Assembly (NCBI RefSeq): GCF_037201815.1
Contig: NZ_CP147407.1
Location: forward strand, 1,178,001 to 1,242,000
Length of the DNA stretch: 64,000 bases
Direction of reading: 5' to 3'
From: Metabacillus sp. FJAT-52054
GTDB lineage: Bacteria > Bacillota > Bacilli > Bacillales > Bacillaceae
Position numbers and translations under genes: made by a program. Positions within the stretch are counted from its first letter, which is position 1; each line of letters starts with the position of its first letter. Below the pieces are notes generated by a model. The model saw only the letters and a program-made list of their open reading frames with translations, was not told where the DNA came from and ran no database searches. Positions 19,208 to 27,042 of this stretch are shown piece after piece.

Positions 19208-19564
19208 ATGATTCATTTGCATATCACATCTTGGATACTTGGACTTGTTTTATTTTTTGCGGCTTACTACTTACATAATTCCGGCAGCGCAAAGCCATTT
19301 AAAATCGTTCATATGATTTTAAGAGTGTTCTATATTCTGATTATTATTTCCGGGGTGACGGTCCTTTTAAGTGTATCGGTGCTGAATGCGGAATACATTA
19401 TTAAAGGGCTTTCCGGACTATGGCTTATTGCTTTGATGGAAATGATCCTTGTGCGTTTAAAAAAGGGCAAGAATGTACGCGGATTTTGGATTCAATTGAT
19501 CATTGCGCTTGTACTTGTCCTGCTGCTCGGCTGGCGTTTGCCTCTTGGCGTTCTTCATATGTAG
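19208..19564 (+). CDS. yisL: YisL, DUF1516 (UPF0344) membrane protein
   Basis: A 118-residue protein with four hydrophobic segments, starting MIHLHITSWILGLVLFF. It has the same length and layout as B. subtilis YisL. The family is conserved in Bacillaceae but has no known function. The start at 19208 follows GGGGGAG by 6 bp. A truncated relative of this gene is present at 26434. Confidence 0.92.
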   Translation: MIHLHITSWILGLVLFFAAYYLHNSGSAKPFKIVHMILRVFYILIIISGVTVLLSVSVLNAEYIIKGLSGLWLIALMEMILVRLKKGKNVRGFWIQLIIALVLVLLLGWRLPLGVLHM

Positions 19565-19578
19565 AAGCCGAATATAAA

Positions 19579-19620
19579 ACAAAAAGTCTGCTCCTGCAAA
19601 ATCCAGGGGCAGACTTTTTA
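19579..19620. terminator. Two-way terminator between yisL and yisN
   Basis: AAAAAGTCTGCTCCTG pairs with CAGGGGCAGACTTTTT across a short loop. Both strands end in T runs, which suits the convergent genes on either side. Confidence 0.9.
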
Positions 19621-20178
19621 CTTTTTAAGCATTAAGATAGAACGCTTTCCATGACTGGTTGTAAATTCGAACCTGTCCAAAATTTGGTCTGTGGGCAGGC
19701 AATGATGCTGGACGCCGCATATGCTGTCTTCGTTATCGAATTGATAAAAGGAGGTGCAGGCGGTTTTTAATTTCTTATTCGTAAACAGCAGGTGATTATA
19801 ACAGTAAATGCAATCATATATAGAGTAGCCGAGCTGATTCAGTTCACCTGTAAACCGAATGAATGAATCATCGTCCAGTGAACGGAGTAATTGTTCAAAA
19901 GCAAATGGCAGTCTGCGGCGAATTCGAATCATGTGGCTGTCGGTTAAAAACAGTTCCTTAGATTCAATTTTAATTTTTCCCTCTGAAAGCCAGATTGCAT
20001 GTGTCCATTTTCCATCGTTGAATACTTGCATTTCACTTAAATCCATTGTATCAACCAGTTTGCCTTCATCTGCGTCTTCCTCGAAAAACAGCCATTCTCC
20101 TTCAAAGCAGCAGATGTTCCCGGTCATACAGGACCGTTCCTGTGTATGGAGCAATTTTTTTCTTAATGAAGAAGCCAC
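19618..20178 (-). CDS. yisN: YisN, DUF2777 protein
   Basis: A soluble protein of 186 residues that matches the DUF2777 family (B. subtilis YisN) by position between yisL and asnO and by overall sequence. Several cysteines are present (CMTGNICC near residue 20, DCIYC near 123, CGVQHHC near 154) and might bind a metal, which is inference. The function is unknown. Its stop lies inside the shared terminator. Confidence 0.82.
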   Translation of the reverse strand: MASSLRKKLLHTQERSCMTGNICCFEGEWLFFEEDADEGKLVDTMDLSEMQVFNDGKWTHAIWLSEGKIKIESKELFLTDSHMIRIRRRLPFAFEQLLRSLDDDSFIRFTGELNQLGYSIYDCIYCYNHLLFTNKKLKTACTSFYQFDNEDSICGVQHHCLPTDQILDRFEFTTSHGKRSILMLKK

Positions 20179-20403
20179 TTCGTTCCCTCCAAGAGCGTAA
20201 TATCAATCCCGCACTAACAGGCAGTAAAAGTTCATCACTAGACTTTAAGAGAATAAACCGCCCGTAATAGGATGATTGGTTCCATTACCCAATAGCAAGG
20301 ATCGTGAAAATCCCAGTGCAGAAAGTTCCCTATGTATTAACCTTTTTACCCTTATTCGGCTATCTTTATGCAACAAGTTCTTCATCAGGACAATTCAATC
20401 ATT

Positions 20404-20411
20404 CATACACT
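20404..20411 (+). promoter_or_regulatory. Possible SigE -10 element before asnO
   Basis: CATACACT equals the SigE -10 consensus CATACAMT and sits about 61 bp before the asnO start, but no convincing -35 is seen 14-15 bp upstream. asnO is a sporulation-phase gene in B. subtilis, which makes the match worth recording. Confidence 0.4.
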
Positions 20412-20472
20412 GTGAATAGGATAGGTACATCGCAGAAGAAAACAGTGAAAATGTTTGGAGGAGATGACGGAT

Positions 20473-22314
20473 ATGTGCGGAATCACAGGTTGGGCTGATC
20501 AGAAAAATAGTCTTGCAGGGGAACGAAGCGTTGTATCGTCCATGACGGAAACTCTCTCGAAAAGAGGGCCGGATGACACGAATTTATGGTGGCAGCCAAA
20601 TATTTGGTTTGGCCATAAACGGCTGACGGTAGTGGATCCCGCGAGTGGTGTCCAGCCGATGAGCAAGGAGAGGAACGGGAAAGAGTACACCATTTGCTAC
20701 AACGGTGAGCTATATAATACAGAAGATATCCGCAAGGTTTTGCTCAGCAAAGGCTATACATTCAGAGGCCACTCTGACACAGAGGTTTTGCTTGCTTCCT
20801 ACATGGAATGGGAGGAAGACTGTTTAGAGCATTTAAATGGGATTTTTGCCTTCGGTATTTGGGATACAGCGAAAAACCGTCTTTTCCTTGCCAGGGACCG
20901 GATGGGGGTTAAACCGCTTTTTTACAGGTATGAAGACGATGCGCTACAATTTGGATCTGAATTGAAAGCGATCCTTGCCCACCCTGATGTGAAAGCTTCT
21001 ATAAATAGGGAGGGGCTCTCGGAAATAATGGGACTTGGTCCATCGAGGACGCCCGGGCATGGGGTCTATGAAGGAATTAAAGAACTAAGACCTGCCCATG
21101 CGCTTGTTTACGGCCGGGATGGATTAAAAACCTGGCGCTACTGGAACGTGAAAAGTAAGCCGCATACTGATTCTTTTGAGGAAACCGTTGAAAAGGTAAG
21201 GTTTCTTTTGACTGACGCTGTTACCCGCCAGCTTGTATCCGATGTTCCGCTATGCACGTTTTTGTCGGGAGGACTCGATTCAAGTGCGATTACGGCCATT
21301 GCAGCGGAATCCTATAAGAAACAAGGAAAAGGCCAGCTTCATACATTTTCTATCGATTACGAGGAAAATGAGAAATTTTTTAAAGCCAATGATTTTCAGC
21401 CAAATTCAGATGGTCCATGGATTCAAAAAATGACCGATACGTTTCATACGGAGCACCATCGCAGTGTGATTAGCCAGGAAACACTGGCGCATTTTTTAAC
21501 AGAAGCCGTGGAGGTAAGGGATTTGCCTGGAATGGCGGATATTGATTCATCCCTTCTCTGGTTTTGCAGGGAAATTAAGCATGATTTTACCGTGGGACTC
21601 TCTGGAGAATGTGCAGATGAAATTTTTGGAGGATATCCATGGTTTCACCGGCCTGGAGAATCCGACGTGTTTCCATGGATGAGATCCACTGCGGCAAGAA
21701 CGGATTTGCTCAATGATAAATGGAAAAACAAGCTCAATCTTGCTGAGTACGTGAAAGCAAGATTTGATGAGACCGTTGCTGAAACACCTGCACTTGAAGG
21801 AGAGAGTGAAACGGACGCGAAAAGGCGTGAGTTATTTTACTTAAATATGCTATGGTTTATGACCACTCTGCTTGATCGCAAGGACCGGATGAGCATGGGA
21901 GCAAGCCTTGAGGTGAGGGTACCGTTCGCTGATCACAGGCTCGTGGAATATGTGTGGAATATTCCATGGGAAATGAAAATGCACGGGGACCGGGAAAAGG
22001 GAATATTAAGAAAAGCACTGGAGGGTGTGCTGCCGGAAGAGGTTCTGTACCGAAAGAAAAGCCCGTATCCGAAAACATACCACCCTGCTTATACAAAAGC
22101 AGTCCGTAACCTGCTAGAAGACAGCTTGAAGCATAAGGATTCAATCCTGCACGAATTATTCCAAAGGGAGAAGCTCGACAGGCTAATTGAAACAAACGGG
22201 AGTGACTTTGGCACACCGTGGTTCGGCCAGCTGATGAGCGGTCCCCAGCTTCTTGCACACCTTGGGCAGATTCATGTATGGGCAGAGCGGTACAGAGTAA
22301 AAATTAACGTATAG
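20473..22314 (+). CDS. asnO: Asparagine synthetase (glutamine-hydrolysing) AsnO
   Basis: A 613-residue asparagine synthetase B. The start must be the ATG at 20473, because Cys2 of MCGITGW is the catalytic nucleophile of the glutaminase domain (about residues 1-200). The synthetase domain follows with the PP-loop FLSGGLDSSAI and the conserved SLEVRVPFADHRLVEY. The whole protein, including GLSGECADEIFGGYPWF, matches B. subtilis AsnO, the sporulation-associated paralogue. A ribosome binding site GGAGGAG is 9 bp upstream. Confidence 0.95.
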   Translation: MCGITGWADQKNSLAGERSVVSSMTETLSKRGPDDTNLWWQPNIWFGHKRLTVVDPASGVQPMSKERNGKEYTICYNGELYNTEDIRKVLLSKGYTFRGHSDTEVLLASYMEWEEDCLEHLNGIFAFGIWDTAKNRLFLARDRMGVKPLFYRYEDDALQFGSELKAILAHPDVKASINREGLSEIMGLGPSRTPGHGVYEGIKELRPAHALVYGRDGLKTWRYWNVKSKPHTDSFEETVEKVRFLLTDAVTRQLVSDVPLCTFLSGGLDSSAITAIAAESYKKQGKGQLHTFSIDYEENEKFFKANDFQPNSDGPWIQKMTDTFHTEHHRSVISQETLAHFLTEAVEVRDLPGMADIDSSLLWFCREIKHDFTVGLSGECADEIFGGYPWFHRPGESDVFPWMRSTAARTDLLNDKWKNKLNLAEYVKARFDETVAETPALEGESETDAKRRELFYLNMLWFMTTLLDRKDRMSMGASLEVRVPFADHRLVEYVWNIPWEMKMHGDREKGILRKALEGVLPEEVLYRKKSPYPKTYHPAYTKAVRNLLEDSLKHKDSILHELFQREKLDRLIETNGSDFGTPWFGQLMSGPQLLAHLGQIHVWAERYRVKINV

Positions 22315-22323
22315 ATTCGATTG

Positions 22324-22359
22324 AAACGCCTTGCCGGTTTCTCAGCATGGCGTTTTTTT
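22324..22359 (+). terminator. Terminator after asnO
   Basis: AAACGCCTTGC pairs with GCATGGCGTTT (one mismatch), followed by a T run. This separates asnO from the carotenoid operon. Confidence 0.85.
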
Positions 22360-22472
22360 GTTTCAAAATCAGTTTTCTAATGAAAATTATTCCATATCTA
22401 TAATCTTTAAAGGTACATTCACCTGAATGCACTCAATTGTGCAAGGGAATCATGGTACTGGATGGATATTCG

Positions 22473-22501
22473 TTGTGTTTTCCTTGTGTAATTCGTATAA
22501 T
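22473..22501 (+). promoter_or_regulatory. SigA promoter of the crtN-crtN-crtM operon
   Basis: TTGTGT, 17 bp, then TATAAT, ending 40 bp before the first desaturase gene. It is a good vegetative match; no operator is apparent. Confidence 0.65.
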
Positions 22502-22541
22502 ATTTGTATAACTAATGTACAATTCAGGGGGACGACCCATA

Positions 22542-24068
22542 ATGGCTAGGAAAATCATCGTAATCGGAGCAGGTCCAGGCGGAATGGCTGCCGCTCTTCA
22601 GCTGGCGGGAAAAGGCTACGACGTTCATGTTTACGAGAAGCAGAAATATATTGGAGGACGCAATTCTTCTTTTGAAATGAATGGGTTCACTTTTGACTTG
22701 GGGCCAACCTTTTTGAGTATGGTACACCTCGCAGAAGAAATCTTCGAAGAGTCCGGAAAGTATTTATATGATTATCTTGATCTTAAAGAGATTGATGATA
22801 TGTATGAACTGATATTTGATGACAAGAGCCTCCATATGACACGGGATCCTGAGGAAATGAAGCGTAGAATAGAAGCGTTCGCTCCTGGAGACGGAAAAGG
22901 CTACATGGCCTTTATCAAGGATACGGAAAAAAAGATGGAACGGCTCACACCTATTTTACAAAACCGGATGGACCGCTTCCGCCATTACTTGAGCTGGAGA
23001 GTTCTGAGAGCGATTCCGAAATTGACGCTGACCAAAAGTCTGTATGATGTACTCTCCAAATACTTTCACGATGAGAGGGTGAAGCTTGCCTTTACCTTTC
23101 AGTCCAAGTATTTAGGTATGTCTCCGTGGGAATGCCCTGGTGCATTCTCGATTCTTTCATATATGGAGCATGCGTATGGGGTTTATCATCCAATCGGCGG
23201 GGTGAATCAGCTTCCGAAAGCAATGGCTAAAGCTTTTGAAGAGCTTGGGGGGACAATCCATCTCGGTCAGGGAGTTGACAAGCTCATACTGGACGGCCGC
23301 AAGGTAAAAGGAGTAAAGCTCCAATCGGGTGAAGAAGTTCCGGCAGATGAAGTGGTGATTAACGGGGATTTCGGGCACGCAGTTACAAATTTAGTGGAAG
23401 AAGGATCTCTGAAAAAATATGCGAGAGAAAAGCTGGATAGGAAAAAGTTCTCGTGTTCTACTTTTATGATCTATCTTGGAGTAGATAAAAAATTCGATCT
23501 TCCGCATCATACGATTCTTTTTTCGGAAGACTACAAGAAATATGTAGAAGAAATAACAAAAAGCTATTCGCTGCCGGAGGACCTTTCCATCTACGTTCAG
23601 AACGCTAGCGTTACAGACCCAACCCTTGCTCCTGAAGGTAAATCCGCTCTTTATATCCTTGCCCCGGTTCCAAGCAACATGAGCGCCATCGACTGGGATA
23701 AAGAGAAGGGGGCATTTCGGGATCTCATGCTGAAAACCCTGCATGAGCGTACGGAATTTAAAGATTTGGAGATGCATATTGAAGAGGAAAGGATTCTTAC
23801 TCCAAAAGATTGGGAGAACGAAATTTTCGTGTATAAGGGTGCAACTTTTAATCTGGCTCATAATTTAACTCAAATGATGGTCTTAAGACCTCACAATGAA
23901 TTTGAAGAGCTCGATCACGCTTGGCTGGTAGGAGGCGGGACTCATCCGGGAAGCGGTCTTCCGACCATTCTGGAATCTGCAAGAATAACTGCCAATATGA
24001 TTCATGAAAAGCATGGAGGAAAAACGGTTACATACAAATCCGGGAAAAGAATGGGGAAAGCGCTATGA
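22542..24068 (+). CDS. crtN: CrtN-type carotenoid desaturase 1
   Basis: An FAD-dependent desaturase of the CrtI/CrtN family (508 residues). The N-terminal dinucleotide fold is IIVIGAGPGGMAAALQLAGK, followed by GGRNSSF and FDLGPTF. The C-terminal FAD motif is LVGGGTHPGSGLPTILES. Enzymes of this family introduce double bonds into C30 apo-/diapophytoene in Firmicutes; which step this one performs cannot be told from sequence alone. The start at 22542 follows GGGGG by about 10 bp. The 3' end overlaps the next gene by ATGA. Confidence 0.88.
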   Translation: MARKIIVIGAGPGGMAAALQLAGKGYDVHVYEKQKYIGGRNSSFEMNGFTFDLGPTFLSMVHLAEEIFEESGKYLYDYLDLKEIDDMYELIFDDKSLHMTRDPEEMKRRIEAFAPGDGKGYMAFIKDTEKKMERLTPILQNRMDRFRHYLSWRVLRAIPKLTLTKSLYDVLSKYFHDERVKLAFTFQSKYLGMSPWECPGAFSILSYMEHAYGVYHPIGGVNQLPKAMAKAFEELGGTIHLGQGVDKLILDGRKVKGVKLQSGEEVPADEVVINGDFGHAVTNLVEEGSLKKYAREKLDRKKFSCSTFMIYLGVDKKFDLPHHTILFSEDYKKYVEEITKSYSLPEDLSIYVQNASVTDPTLAPEGKSALYILAPVPSNMSAIDWDKEKGAFRDLMLKTLHERTEFKDLEMHIEEERILTPKDWENEIFVYKGATFNLAHNLTQMMVLRPHNEFEELDHAWLVGGGTHPGSGLPTILESARITANMIHEKHGGKTVTYKSGKRMGKAL

Positions 24069-25558
24069 AGGCAGCAATAGCAGGCGGCGGCATTGGCGGC
24101 TTAATATCAGCATTATTGATGAAAAAGAACGGGTTTAATGTTACGATATTTGAAAAGAGTGACAGGCTGGGAGGCAGACTCGCCTACGTGAAAGAAGGAG
24201 AGTACAAGGTGGATGAGGGACCAACCATCGTTCTTTTGCCTGAAATGCTTCAAAGCATCCTTCGGGAAGCGGGCATTTCCGATCAGGAGTATGAGCTTGT
24301 TTCGCTCGATCCTCTTTACAAACTTCATTTTGCTGACGGAATCACCTACTCAAAATTTTCAGATTTCGAAAAACAGATGACAGAATTAAAGACGAATTTT
24401 CCAGGAGAAGAAGAGGGCTTCAGACGGTTCATGCAGGACATGGATACCCGATTCCGCCTTGGCCAGGATCAATTTCTTGAAAAAACGTTTGTGGACCGCC
24501 GCTCCTTTTGGACTCAGAACAACGTCCGGACCCTTATGAAATTGAAAGCATACCGGAATGTTCACCAGTCTTTGAAGGCGTATTATTCGGATGAACGGCT
24601 AAGACAAGCCTACTCTCTTCAAACCCTTTATATCGGAGGGAATCCATATGATACACCAGCGATTTATTCGCTCGTTTCCTATAGTGAGCACAAACATGGT
24701 GTGTATTATATGAAAGGCGGATATGCACGGCTTGTTGAGGTGCTTGAAGAGGCCCTTATCCGAACAGGTGCAGTCATACAGAAAAATGCGCTTGTGCAAT
24801 CCGTCAAGTCAAATGGTATACGTGCTGAAGGCCTGTACGTAAATGGAGAATTCCATGAAGCAGATTACTTGATCATGAATGGGGATTTTCCTTCTGTATC
24901 CCATATGCTGGAGCCTCATACTCCAAAAAAAGACTATGTCCCGTCTTCGGGATGTTTGCTGCTGTACATGGGATTGGACAAAGTATATACCGAAGCAAAT
25001 GTCCATCAGTTTTTCATGGGAGCGAATTTTCAGGAGCATATGCGCCAGATTTTCGTTTCAAAAGAAGTACCGTCTGATCCGTCGATCTATGCGTTCCATC
25101 CTTCCGTCATCGATCCAACCCTTGCTCCTGAAGGTAAAAGTGTTCTTTACGCTTTGATTCCTGTTCCATCGGGGGGCCATATTGACTGGGAGCAGCAAAC
25201 CGAATTTACGGATACCATTATCCAGAAGCTTGAGGAAAGAGGGTTTCCGGGTTTAAGAAACCATATAGTCTGGAAGAAAATTAAGTCTCCGAATGACGCG
25301 AAAAGAGAAGGACTGTTCGAGGGAGGCAGCTTCGGACTTGCTCCATCCCTTTTCCAGTCTGGCGTATTCCGGCCCCAGGTCAAGCCTTCCAAATTAGAAA
25401 ATGTGTATGCAGCAGGCGCTTCCATTCATCCTGGGGGAGGCATTCCGCTTGTCATGCAGGGAGCAAAAATGATGGTCTCCGTCTTAATGGAGGATGCAAA
25501 CAAACATAAAGGGGTGAGCCTAAGTGGAAAAGCTGAAAGCAGCATACGCACAATGTGA
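24065..25558 (+). CDS. CrtN-type carotenoid desaturase/oxidase 2
   Basis: A paralogue of the previous gene (497 residues): AAIAGGGIGGLISALLMKK, GGRLAYV, DEGPTIVLLP, and the C-terminal AAGASIHPGGGIPLVMQG. Internal blocks such as DPTLAPEGKS occur in both proteins, which points to an old duplication. In related pigmented bacilli a second CrtN-like enzyme oxidises the carotenoid end group, so this is a candidate for that step. It is coupled to crtN 1 by a 4-bp overlap and overlaps the synthase gene by 35 bp. Confidence 0.86.
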   Translation: MKAAIAGGGIGGLISALLMKKNGFNVTIFEKSDRLGGRLAYVKEGEYKVDEGPTIVLLPEMLQSILREAGISDQEYELVSLDPLYKLHFADGITYSKFSDFEKQMTELKTNFPGEEEGFRRFMQDMDTRFRLGQDQFLEKTFVDRRSFWTQNNVRTLMKLKAYRNVHQSLKAYYSDERLRQAYSLQTLYIGGNPYDTPAIYSLVSYSEHKHGVYYMKGGYARLVEVLEEALIRTGAVIQKNALVQSVKSNGIRAEGLYVNGEFHEADYLIMNGDFPSVSHMLEPHTPKKDYVPSSGCLLLYMGLDKVYTEANVHQFFMGANFQEHMRQIFVSKEVPSDPSIYAFHPSVIDPTLAPEGKSVLYALIPVPSGGHIDWEQQTEFTDTIIQKLEERGFPGLRNHIVWKKIKSPNDAKREGLFEGGSFGLAPSLFQSGVFRPQVKPSKLENVYAAGASIHPGGGIPLVMQGAKMMVSVLMEDANKHKGVSLSGKAESSIRTM

Positions 25559-26357
25559 AGAACTTATAAAGATTCATTCCAAATCCTTTCATAAGGCATT
25601 TTCTCTTCTCCCGGCAGAAAAGAAAAAAGCGGTCTGGGCCGTTTATGCCTTTTGCCGGACAGTGGATGACATTGTTGACGAGGGAGCGGAGCCCGAAAAA
25701 GAACTTCTTGCCTTTGAAGAAGATTTTAAACGCTTTTTAAATGGCAACCATGACCGCAGCCACTACATATGGCTCGCTCTCGAAGATACGTTCAGCCGTT
25801 TTGATATGGACGAAGAAGCATTCTGGGACATGATCAAAGGACAGCGGATGGATTTAACGAAGACACGATATGAAACATTAGAGGAAGTATTTCAATATTC
25901 CTACCATGTAGCGAGTACAGTCGGTCTCATGATTTTGCCGATTCTTGCCCCAAGAAAAAAGAGCACGCTTCGGAATGGTGCGATTGCTCTTGGGATCGCG
26001 ATGCAGCTGACCAATATACTAAGGGATATCGGAGAAGACCTGGATCGTGACCGGATTTATCTCCCGAAGGAAGTGCTGGACCAGTTTGGCTATACGAAAG
26101 CTGAATTGGAGTCCGGTGTCATTAATGAATCCTTCATATCTGTATGGGAGTATCTTGCGTTTGAAGCGGAAGCCTATTATGAGGAGGCAATGGACACAAT
26201 TGATGAGTATCCTCTTCATTCCAGAACACCGGTTAAAGCAGCTGCTTTCTTCTATAAAGCGATCCTGAACAAGGTGCGCAGCAATAACTACAGGGTGTTC
26301 GGAGAGCGCAACTACGTTACACAGGATGAGAAAATCTCTATATTGTCACAAATGTAA
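25524..26357 (+). CDS. crtM: CrtM-type phytoene/squalene synthase
   Basis: A trans-isoprenyl diphosphate head-to-head synthase (277 residues). Both Asp-rich motifs are intact: DDIVDE (about residues 50-55) and NILRDIGEDLDRDR (about 160-173), plus YAFCRTVD. It should condense two farnesyl diphosphates to a C30 precursor. The GTG start lies within the previous gene behind AAAGGGGTG. In B. subtilis the homologue YisP occupies the corresponding place after asnO but acts only as a farnesyl diphosphate phosphatase. Confidence 0.9.
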   Translation: MEKLKAAYAQCEELIKIHSKSFHKAFSLLPAEKKKAVWAVYAFCRTVDDIVDEGAEPEKELLAFEEDFKRFLNGNHDRSHYIWLALEDTFSRFDMDEEAFWDMIKGQRMDLTKTRYETLEEVFQYSYHVASTVGLMILPILAPRKKSTLRNGAIALGIAMQLTNILRDIGEDLDRDRIYLPKEVLDQFGYTKAELESGVINESFISVWEYLAFEAEAYYEEAMDTIDEYPLHSRTPVKAAAFFYKAILNKVRSNNYRVFGERNYVTQDEKISILSQM

Positions 26358-26385
26358 AGGAAGCGTACAGGAGACGCTTCCTTTT
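26357..26385 (+). terminator. Terminator after crtM
   Basis: AAGGAAGCGT pairs with ACGCTTCCTT, followed by TT; it begins at the last base of the crtM stop codon. Confidence 0.85.
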
Positions 26386-26388
26386 CTG

Positions 26389-26397
26389 TGCTAAAAT
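26389..26397 (+). promoter_or_regulatory. Relic promoter element of the broken yisL copy
   Basis: TGCTAAAATGAAAGGC closely resembles TGGTAAAATGAAAAGT before intact yisL (19160), at nearly the same distance from the start codon. It is therefore probably an inherited extended -10. Confidence 0.5.
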
Positions 26398-26433
26398 GAA
26401 AGGCATTAAACCGGACATTACGAGGCATCATTC

Positions 26434-26643
26434 ATGACCCACTATCACATAGCAAGCTGGCTGATTGCCGTGCTTCTTTTTTTTGCTGTGTATTATTTAC
26501 ATAACCAAGGCAAGTTAAAGCTTTCGGCAAAATCATTCTTGTTCACCAGAAAAATAATGAATTCATTGCAGTTCATGCTTATTAAAATAGTGAAGAAGGA
26601 CCTGTACCGGATTGGTACGGGTTTTTTTGTGCGGAGAATATAG
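26434..26643 (+). pseudogene. Truncated DUF1516 (yisL-like) gene remnant
   Basis: The first 29 codons read MTHYHIASWLIAVLLFFAVY then YLHNQG, clearly related to intact yisL (MIHLHITSWILGLVLFFAAY). Similarity then ends: the frame runs through charged sequence and a transcription terminator (26600-26628) before its stop. The other three membrane segments of the family are missing. The initiator lacks a strong ribosome binding site. I read it as a decayed second copy with its promoter still visible. Confidence 0.7.
26600..26628 (+). terminator. Terminator inside the yisL-like remnant
   Basis: CCTGTACC and GGTACGGG form an 8-bp stem (one T-G pair) around GGATT, followed by seven T. Confidence 0.8.
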
Positions 26644-26644
26644 G

Positions 26645-26757
26645 GAGTGGAAAAAGGGGGTTGGCTGGAAAAGATGGCGGAACGGCTGGAACCGTGTGGA
26701 TACTGGCCGGAAAGAGAAGGTTACCGGCCGGAAAAAGATGGCAGCAGATTGAAAAGA
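26645..26757. repeat. 21-bp periodic repeat array A (about 6 units)
   Basis: GGCTGGAA or GGCCGGAA starts at 26663, 26684, 26705 and 26726, each exactly 21 bp apart. Degenerate units precede (GAGTGGAA at 26645, 18 bp before) and follow (GATTGAAA at 26747). A 68-codon frame crosses it but has no support as a gene. The following 190 bp to the MFS leader hold no recognisable gene. Confidence 0.75.
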
Positions 26758-26948
26758 AATAGAGACATATATACCGCTTTAGGTAATCTGTATGTTTCTG
26801 CTAGGATTCTATTTGCCGCTTGGAATTCATTTTTAATGTTTTTGCTCTGCTAACAGCTCCTGACGAACTAAAAGGTTATTAAAACAAAGGAATAATCAAT
26901 CTAAAGACAGAATATGAAAATTTAAGAAGAATAAAGGGGGCTGCATAA

Positions 26949-26975
26949 ATGATCCGCAATAAATCCAGCTGCTGA
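26949..26975 (+). CDS. Putative 8-residue leader peptide of the MFS gene
   Basis: ATG ATC CGC AAT AAA TCC AGC TGC TGA encodes MIRNKSSC. The start lies 8 bp after a strong ribosome binding site AAAGGGGG (26933-26940). It ends 67 bp before the MFS start and 30 bp before the hairpin that covers the MFS ribosome binding site. The layout is that of translational attenuators of drug-resistance genes (leader peptide, then a sequestering hairpin). The inducer, if any, is unknown. Confidence 0.5.
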   Translation: MIRNKSSC

Positions 26976-27005
26976 TTTTGACCTTATTCGCGCGGTCCTC
27001 CCTAA

Positions 27006-27035
27006 CCCTCCTTGCTAAAAAGGAAAAAAGGAGGG
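27006..27035 (+). promoter_or_regulatory. Hairpin sequestering the MFS ribosome binding site
   Basis: CCCTCCTT (27006-27013) is a perfect complement of AAGGAGGG (27028-27035), which is the MFS gene's own Shine-Dalgarno sequence. The loop is 14 nt. No T run follows, so this is not a terminator. The leader's own ribosome binding site (AAGGGGG) could also pair with the same CCCTCCTT arm, giving a possible switch. Confidence 0.6.
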
Positions 27036-27042
27036 CAGAACG

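Noticed and set aside
26647..26853. 68-codon frame after the yisL remnant
   Set aside because: Its first 35 codons are repeat array A, and it has no ribosome binding site.
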